Source of the DNA: Deltaproteobacteria bacterium
GTDB taxonomy: Bacteria > Myxococcota_A > Polyangia > Nannocystales > Nannocystaceae
Assembly: GCA_016709225.1 (NCBI GenBank)
Contig: JADJEE010000001.1
Span: 2,666,001-2,730,000 of the forward strand
DNA: 64,000 nucleotides
Reading direction: 5' to 3'
The number at the start of each line of letters is the position of its first letter. The first letter of the stretch is position 1. Under the pieces are notes generated by a model. It worked only from the letters and a program-made list of their open reading frames with translations. It searched no databases and was not told where the DNA came from. Made by a program: the position numbers and the translations under genes. Shown here in pieces: positions 58,696-64,000 of the stretch.

Positions 58696-60040
58696 CGGGG
58701 GACTGGCGCGGGGCCGGCCGGTGCTGCGCGTGCCGCAGCACCGCGTCCCACACCCGCAGCAGGTTGCCGCCCAGCAGCTTCTCGACGGCGGCGCGGTCGT
58801 GACCGCGCTCGAGCAGCACCCGCACCAGGTTCGGGTACTGCGACACGTCACGCAGGCCCTCGGGCAGGCTGTCGCCCACGCCGTCGAAGTCGGAGCCGAG
58901 CCCGACGTGGTCGATGCCGACCAGGCCGATCACGTGCTCGATGTGATCGGCGACGTGCTCCACGCTCGCGCGAACCTGCGGGTGCTCGGCCTCGTAGGCG
59001 GCGCGGATCGAGGCCGCACGCGGATCGTCCTCGCGGAGCTTGGACTTGCGCAGCAGCTTGCGCACGGCCGCCTCGTGGCGCTCGCGACCGCGGCGGACCT
59101 CGGCGTCGAGGAAGCCCGAGCCGAAGTTGATCATCACGACGCCGCCCTGCTTCGCGAGCGCGACGATCATGTCGTCGGTCATGTTCCGCGCGAAGCCCGG
59201 GGTGAAGTGCCGGCACGACGAGTGGCTGGCGATGACGGGCACACGGCTGCGCTCGACGACCTGCCAGAAGGTGTCGTCGGAGACGTGTGAGACGTCGATC
59301 ATGATGCCGACCGCGTTCATCTCGTCGACGACCTGCTTGCCGAACGCCGACAGGCCGCCGTTGGTGTGGCGCGCGTCGGTCGAGGAGTCGGCGACGTGGT
59401 TGTCCTTGGCGTGGGTGAGTGTGATGTAGCTGATGCCGCGCTCGCGGAAGTGCTTCACATTGGCGAGCTCGTGCTCGAGCGGCGCACCGTTCTCCATGCC
59501 CATCGGCAGCGAGACCAGGCCCATGGCCGCATTGCTGCGCACATCGGTGGGGCTGCGCGCCAGCGCGAACTTCTCGGGCGCCGCGGCGGCCAGCCCCTCG
59601 ACCAACGCGATGAGCCGCTCGGCCTCGGCCTTGGCGCCCTTGCCCTCGAAGCTCGACGCCACGTAGATCGACATGAACGGCGCATCGAGCCCGCCTTCGC
59701 GCGCGCGCTCCCAGTCGAAGTCACCGGCCGCGGTGCGCTGCGACGGGTCCTCGGTGGGTCGCCCTGCGGCGTCGAGGCCCTTGCTCAACCGCCACGGCAG
59801 ATCGACGTGGCCGTCGACGATGATTGCGCGGGCCGTGATCCACGGCGCCAGCTCGCGGGGGGCGGTCGGTGCCGTGGGCTCGGGCGTGGCAGCGGGCGCC
59901 GTCGTCGGCGGCGGCGCGGCGGCGGCGGCGGCCGGCGGTGCGACCACGCTCGACGGCGTCGCCGGCGGGGCAGCGACGCCTCGCCCGGCGTCGCAACCGA
60001 GCACCACGAGGGCGAGCCCACACAGGATGCGCAACGTCAT
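58673..60040 (-). CDS. Membrane dipeptidase (renal dipeptidase-type, peptidase M19) lipoprotein, 455 aa
   Basis: A lipoprotein signal (VVLGC) and an Ala/Pro linker precede a complete M19 amidohydrolase barrel. The metal sites are in VDGHVDLPW, LTHAKDNHVAD, IDVSHVSDDTF and ASHSSCRHF, and the C-terminal GLGSDFDGVG block carries the last Asp. The enzyme hydrolyses dipeptides, often with a D- or dehydro residue at the second place. ATG 60040 starts the signal peptide. It is probably attached to the outer side of a membrane and used in nutrient or peptidoglycan peptide turnover. Confidence 0.92.
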   Translation of the reverse strand: MTLRILCGLALVVLGCDAGRGVAAPPATPSSVVAPPAAAAAAPPPTTAPAATPEPTAPTAPRELAPWITARAIIVDGHVDLPWRLSKGLDAAGRPTEDPSQRTAAGDFDWERAREGGLDAPFMSIYVASSFEGKGAKAEAERLIALVEGLAAAAPEKFALARSPTDVRSNAAMGLVSLPMGMENGAPLEHELANVKHFRERGISYITLTHAKDNHVADSSTDARHTNGGLSAFGKQVVDEMNAVGIMIDVSHVSDDTFWQVVERSRVPVIASHSSCRHFTPGFARNMTDDMIVALAKQGGVVMINFGSGFLDAEVRRGRERHEAAVRKLLRKSKLREDDPRAASIRAAYEAEHPQVRASVEHVADHIEHVIGLVGIDHVGLGSDFDGVGDSLPEGLRDVSQYPNLVRVLLERGHDRAAVEKLLGGNLLRVWDAVLRHAQHRPAPRQSPARSGPRG

Positions 60041-60083
60041 GCCGATCCCCCGACGCGCACGCCCGTGGGGGCGGCGGACGGTT

Positions 60084-63000
60084 CTACCACGGCATCGCGT
60101 CGAGCTCGGCGACGAACGGCACGGTCGCGGGCGGCTGGTCGGCGTCGAAGCCGAAGATGCCGGCCAGCGTCGTCCGCGAGCCGGCCGGGTCGAACCCCGC
60201 CAGCTGTACCAACGCGTCGACGAGATCGTCGACCGAGAGCTCGCCACGCATGGTGATCGGCGCGCTCAGATCGAGCGGCGCCTCGATCACGGCGTGGACC
60301 ACGTGGACCTGCGACATCGCGTTGCCCGACGCCAGCTGGATCGGCAGCACGAAGTCGACCGCGGCCGCCGTGAAGCTCGTGCCGGCCTCGGTGTACGCGG
60401 TGCCCGTGACATCGGCGGCGACCGTCGAGCCGTCGCCGTCGGCATCGGGCGCGAACGCCAGCGTCGCCGCGGTGCCGACGCGGGCCCACTGCAGCGCCGG
60501 GAACACGCTCTGCAGCACGCCCTGCGCGGTCGGGTTGGTGGGCTCGATGAGCGTGACGCCCTGCGCCGGCGTGCGCGCCAACACGTCGCTGCGGGCCGCG
60601 GCGCCGACCACCGGCACGGCGCCGTCGCTCGAGGTGAGCTCGCCGGCGATCGGGAACCAGCCCTCGTCGTCACCCAACGAGAGCGTCGTCGTCGGTGGGC
60701 CGACCTCGCCGGCCGCACCGACGCTCACGTCGCCGCCCAGGCCTTGCAGCTGTGGCCACGTGATCGTCAGCGGCTCGCCGACCGCGGCGATGCCCTCGCG
60801 CATGTCGACCCGCGTGGCCGCGCCGTCGTCCTCGCCTGCGATCACCCGCCGGGCCTCGTCGTCGCGGCCGCGCCAATAGCTGAGCAGGTGCGTCTTGGTA
60901 TAGACGCGATACGGGTAGGTGGTGCCGTTTTGCACGCCGGTCTCGGGCGTGACGCCGCCACCGTACGCCTGCGCGGCGGGGTAGCGGTAGAACAGCTCGC
61001 GCCGCGCGATCACCTCGGCGGCCGTGTCGGTGACCGCACTCGCGAGCGCGAGCTCGTCGGCGACCGCGTCGGCGGCCGCACTGGCCTCGACTCCGTCGAG
61101 CAGTGCCTGCCGCCAGTCGATCACGGCGCGATAGAGGTGCACCGCCTGCTCGACCCGCAGGCGATCGATCTGGATGCCATCGGCGATCTCGAGGAACCAC
61201 CGCGCGGCGTCCGCGTCGTCGATGCGTGCCAGCAACGCGAAGGCGCGGTCCTCGAGCGCGCGATGGGTGTCGAGCGAGTCCGTCAGCGCCGCGAGGTCGA
61301 CGTCGCGCAGCGCCGCCAGCTCGTCCTCGTCATGGCGCGCCACGGTCGAGAACGACGGCCGCACCGGGCGGAACTCGAGCCCGGCGTCGGCCGCAATGGC
61401 ATCGGCAGGATCCTCGCCGGCGAAGTACGTGTACAACCCGCCCGGCCGGCCGCGCGCGTCGACCTGCTCGAGGAACAGCCGCCGCTGGTGCTCGGCCAGT
61501 TCCGTGACGATCGCGACGGCGTCGTCGCGTACGTCGCAGCCGTTGGGCCAGGTGTCCGCCGGGCACAGCGGATCGAAGATCTCGCCCCAGATGTCACCGG
61601 CCGTGAGGTCGGCGTTCCAGCCCAGCAGCGCGACCGCGTAGTCCTGCTGCCAGTAGCCCCACTCCTGACCGGTGTTGAACATCCGGTGGCCCCGCAGCGT
61701 GCCGCCGTTGCGGGGCAACAGCGGCCGCAGCAGCTCGACGTCGCGCACGCGCGCGGTCACGTACAGCGGCAGGTACACCGGCACCGCGTTGTCGAACGCG
61801 AGCCACCACGCCGACTCCGGGAACCATGTCAGGTCGCGGCCCTGCGCCGAGGCCTTGCCCATCAGGCACAGCTTGTGGGCGAAGCTCTGCTGCGCATAGA
61901 CCCGCGCCGGACCCTCGAGGGGGTAGAACATCGTGGTGTGCACCGACACGCCCGCGCGGGGATCGGTGTGGAACGCCAGATCGTAGTAGTCGATGCGCCC
62001 CTCGTCGTTGGTGCCGTTGGGGCACCCGAGGTCGTCGAAGTTGGGGCTCGGCTGCGAGCCGGTGGTGTGGTCGTTGATCTCGATCGAGATCGACGGGTCG
62101 CGGGCCAGCACCGCCTGTGCGGCCCAGTCGATCCACTGCACGGTCTCGACATCGGGCGTGGTCGTGAACTCGGTGGCGCCGAAGTGGATGCCGAACCACC
62201 GCGCGTCGGGCATGTCGCGCAGCTGCTCGTCGACGATGTCCTCGATCTGCTGCTGCACCGGCGTCGCGCTGGTCGGGTCGATCTGCGCCGACGCGCCCTG
62301 CTGCTGGTTGTGCAGCGTGATGCCGCCGCCGCGCGGGAAGCCCAGCTCGGTGCGCAGGTCCTCGAGCTCGAGCTTGCGCAGGTCGCTCGCCGCGGGCCCG
62401 GCGACGCCGCGACCGGCCCCGCGGAAGCGGTTGCCGAAGTTCGCGATCATCCAGGTGTTGACGTGCTCGGCCTCGTCGATGGGGAAGCTGCCGTCGGAGA
62501 AGGACTCGAGCTGCTCGAGCGGGTGCTGCGAGTGGAACGACCAGCTGCGCCACGCGAAGTCGGGCATGTGGTCGGTCTCGCCGGCGCGCGTGAGGATCGT
62601 GGGCGTGCGGGCTCTCGCGGCGATCTGCTCCGGCGGCAGCTCGGGCACGTAGGTGTCCTCGGGATGGAAGTAGCGCACGCCGAGCCGGCGCAGCAGCTCG
62701 TGGGCGGCGTACTGCCGCGCCAGCGCGCTGCCACCGGCCAGCCACGCCACCGCACGCTCGTCGCCGTCGCCGTCGACCTCGAGCACGAACCCCGACTCAC
62801 CGAGCGCGTCGGTGCGGGCCTCGTCGAAGCGATCGGGCGCGAGCACGTCGGCACCGACCACCACCACCAGGTCGGTGCCAGCACTGGCAATTGCCGCCCG
62901 GGCATCGTGTGGGGTCGTGCGCGTGACGGCGACCGGCTCGTCGCCGATGCGCTCGAGCTTCGACACCAGCTCCGCAACCACCGCGCGGTCACCGGGTCGT

Positions 63001-63130
63001 CGTCGCGCGGCGCGACCACCGAGATGCGGGCATCCGAGGGCCCCGGCGGGTCGCAGGCCGCGAGCGACGCGAGCATCATCGCGGCCGCCAGCTGCCGCAC
63101 ACGCGGGAACGAGTCGCTCGGCGTTCGCAT
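60084..63130 (-). pseudogene. Large DUF4838/GH-like lipoprotein gene with one frameshift
   Basis: The N-terminus (ATG 63130) has a lipoprotein signal with lipobox LASLAAC and reads to APRDDDPVTA. Near 62985 the coding frame shifts by one base, then stays open to TAG 60084. The joined product would be about 1015 aa. The block ALARQYAAHELLRRLGVRYFHPEDTYVPELP resembles the GH67-N/DUF4838 start. The middle part with WFGIHFGATEFTT and HTTGSQPSPN looks like a TIM-barrel hydrolase. The end is a beta-rich domain. The product is probably a secreted carbohydrate-active lipoprotein. One missing base explains the shift, either an assembly error or a real mutation. Confidence 0.8.
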
Positions 63131-63141
63131 GGTCGGCGGCC

Positions 63142-63516
63142 TCAGCCGGGCTTGTAGAACACCGCCCACAGCGCGATGGTGCCGAGCAGCGGCAGCACGA
63201 ACACCCAGCCCGCGCCGACCTCGGGCTTGCGCGCCACGAAGGCGCTCGCGCCACCGAGCACCACCCACACCACCAGCTTGATGATGATCCACAGCGGCCA
63301 CGTGCTCATCAGGCCCAGCTTGGCCATCAAGCCGAAGCCGCCGACGAGCACCAGCAGCATCGCGATGCCGTGCGCGGCCGCCAGGCGCTTGCGCGCCGAC
63401 GTTGCGGCCGCGTCACCGCGCTTGGCGTGGGGTGCGTGCAGCGCGATGCCACCCAGGGAACAGAACAACAGCGCCACGCCGAAGACGTGCAGGACCTTAT
63501 AGAACTCGGGGGACAT
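63142..63516 (-). CDS. Small integral membrane protein, 124 aa
   Basis: Four hydrophobic helices are visible, with residues VLHVFGVALLFCSLGGIAL, HGIAMLLVLVGGFGLMA, LWIIIKLVVWVVLGG and VFVLPLLGTIALWAVF. A conserved-looking His in the first helix and Lys in the third recall small SirB-like or DUF2269-like proteins, but the match is weak. ATG 63516 is supported by TAGGCT 12 nt upstream. It ends 11 bp before the large lipoprotein gene, so the two form an operon. Confidence 0.82.
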   Translation of the reverse strand: MSPEFYKVLHVFGVALLFCSLGGIALHAPHAKRGDAAATSARKRLAAAHGIAMLLVLVGGFGLMAKLGLMSTWPLWIIIKLVVWVVLGGASAFVARKPEVGAGWVFVLPLLGTIALWAVFYKPG

Positions 63517-63528
63517 CGTTCACCGTGG

Positions 63529-63534
63529 AGCCTA
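63529..63534 (-). promoter_or_regulatory. Putative extended -10 (TAGGCT), minus strand
   Basis: TAGGCT within TGGTAGGCT ends 12 nt before ATG 63516. It is back to back with the plus-strand -10 at 63557 in a 56-bp divergent gap. Confidence 0.45.
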
Positions 63535-63556
63535 CCACGCGGCGCGACGGGCACGC

Positions 63557-63562
63557 TAAGCT
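63557..63562 (+). promoter_or_regulatory. Putative -10 (TAAGCT), plus strand
   Basis: TAAGCT within CGCTAAGCT ends 10 nt before ATG 63573. Confidence 0.45.
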
Positions 63563-63572
63563 GGCGGCTCGC

Positions 63573-64000
63573 ATGACGGACGTTCGACGCATCGCAGTGC
63601 TGGTCTTCGAGGGTGTCGAGGAGCTCGACTTCGCCGGTCCGTGGGAGGTGCTGTCGGCCTGGGCCGAGCAGTTCCCCGACGATCGGGTGCAGACCTTCAC
63701 GATGGCGCCGGTCGCGGGCGAGATCCGCTGCGCAAAGGGACTGCGCGTGGTCGCCGATCACACCCTCGCCGACGCGCCCCACGCCGAGCTGCTGGTGTTC
63801 CCCGGCGGGCGCGGCACGCGGCCGATGCTGCAGGACGCGACCATGCTGGCGTGGGTGCGCGAGCAGGCCGCCCGCGGCACCATCATCGCCAGCGTGTGCA
63901 CCGGTGCGCTGGTGTTGGCGAAGGCCGGCCTGCTCGACGGTCGCCCGGCCACCACACACCACGGCTCGCTGGCGCTGCTGCGCGAGCTCGGCCGCGACAT
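63573..64000 (+). CDS. DJ-1/PfpI (isonitrile hydratase-like) protein, 3'-partial
   Basis: The first 142 codons are in the window. They code for VFEGVEELDFAGPWEVLS, a strand-helix start typical of the DJ-1/PfpI class. The nucleophile-elbow Cys is in IASVCTGALVLAKAGLLDGRPATTHH. The closest known branch contains isonitrile hydratases and GATase1-like transcription factor domains. Only the N-terminal part can be judged, so a C-terminal DNA-binding domain is still possible. ATG 63573 fits the -10 position. Confidence 0.9.
   Translation, partial: MTDVRRIAVLVFEGVEELDFAGPWEVLSAWAEQFPDDRVQTFTMAPVAGEIRCAKGLRVVADHTLADAPHAELLVFPGGRGTRPMLQDATMLAWVREQAARGTIIASVCTGALVLAKAGLLDGRPATTHHGSLALLRELGRD

Overview
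The window is a very GC-rich (roughly 70% or more), gene-dense stretch of a bacterial chromosome. Several traits point to Myxococcota, probably the Nannocystis/Plesiocystis side: two proteins with MYXO-CTERM-like tails (Cys, hydrophobic segment, Arg run), a DUF4215-type cysteine-rich lipoprotein, many lipoproteins with Ala/Gly/Asp/Ser-rich linkers, a Ser/Thr kinase fused to TPRs, and the high GC3. The order-level placement is inference. No rRNA, convincing tRNA, CRISPR array, prophage or complete insertion sequence was seen.

Layout. 1-13.2 kb: end of a MYXO-CTERM protein, lipoproteins, a VWA/MoxR pair, an L,D-transpeptidase, a trypsin-like protease, an ABC exporter pair, an enoyl-CoA hydratase reading in frame into a YqeY domain, and a PLP-dependent desulfhydrase-like enzyme. 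13.5-20.7 kb: a zinc-ribbon/TPR membrane protein, an ABC-F ATPase, a cytochrome c lipoprotein next to an orphan DNA methyltransferase, and lipoproteins. 20.8-28.5 kb: a helicase/exonuclease pair resembling MrfA/MrfB (YprA/YprB) behind an operator-like repeat cluster, an RluA-type pseudouridine synthase, a quinone oxidoreductase and a family III CoA-transferase. 29-31.2 kb: three tandem CAP-domain lipoproteins. 31.2-37.7 kb: a glycogen operon whose first gene fuses a 4-alpha-glucanotransferase to a branching enzyme, followed by a GH57 protein. 37.7-47.4 kb: a zinc peptidase, thioesterase, DUF4215 lipoprotein, a palindromic MITE-like element, a metzincin-like lipoprotein, a frame-broken metF, a MYXO-CTERM protein, and the overlapping genes birA, nadC and a HAD phosphatase. 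47.5-56 kb: kinase-TPR protein, a CPBP glutamic protease, dnaG and rpoD. 56-64 kb: an Asp-rich HTH-like protein, an M19 dipeptidase, a large frame-broken lipoprotein, a small membrane protein and the start of a DJ-1/PfpI protein.

Cross-cutting observations. Many start codons are preceded at only 6-14 nt by a TAnnnT hexamer, often within TGCTAnnnT, which suggests extended -10 promoters and nearly leaderless mRNAs. Several convergent gene ends meet in GC-rich hairpins without U-tracts, some of which contain the stop codons. Three genes show a clear change of coding frame (near 29050, 42537 and 62985), so either the assembly carries indel errors or these loci are decaying.

The most interesting items are the MalQ-GlgB fusion operon, the MrfAB-like operon with its repeat cluster, the palindromic element whose end supplies a stop codon, the hydratase-YqeY read-through, and the co-occurrence of MYXO-CTERM substrates with a CPBP protease.
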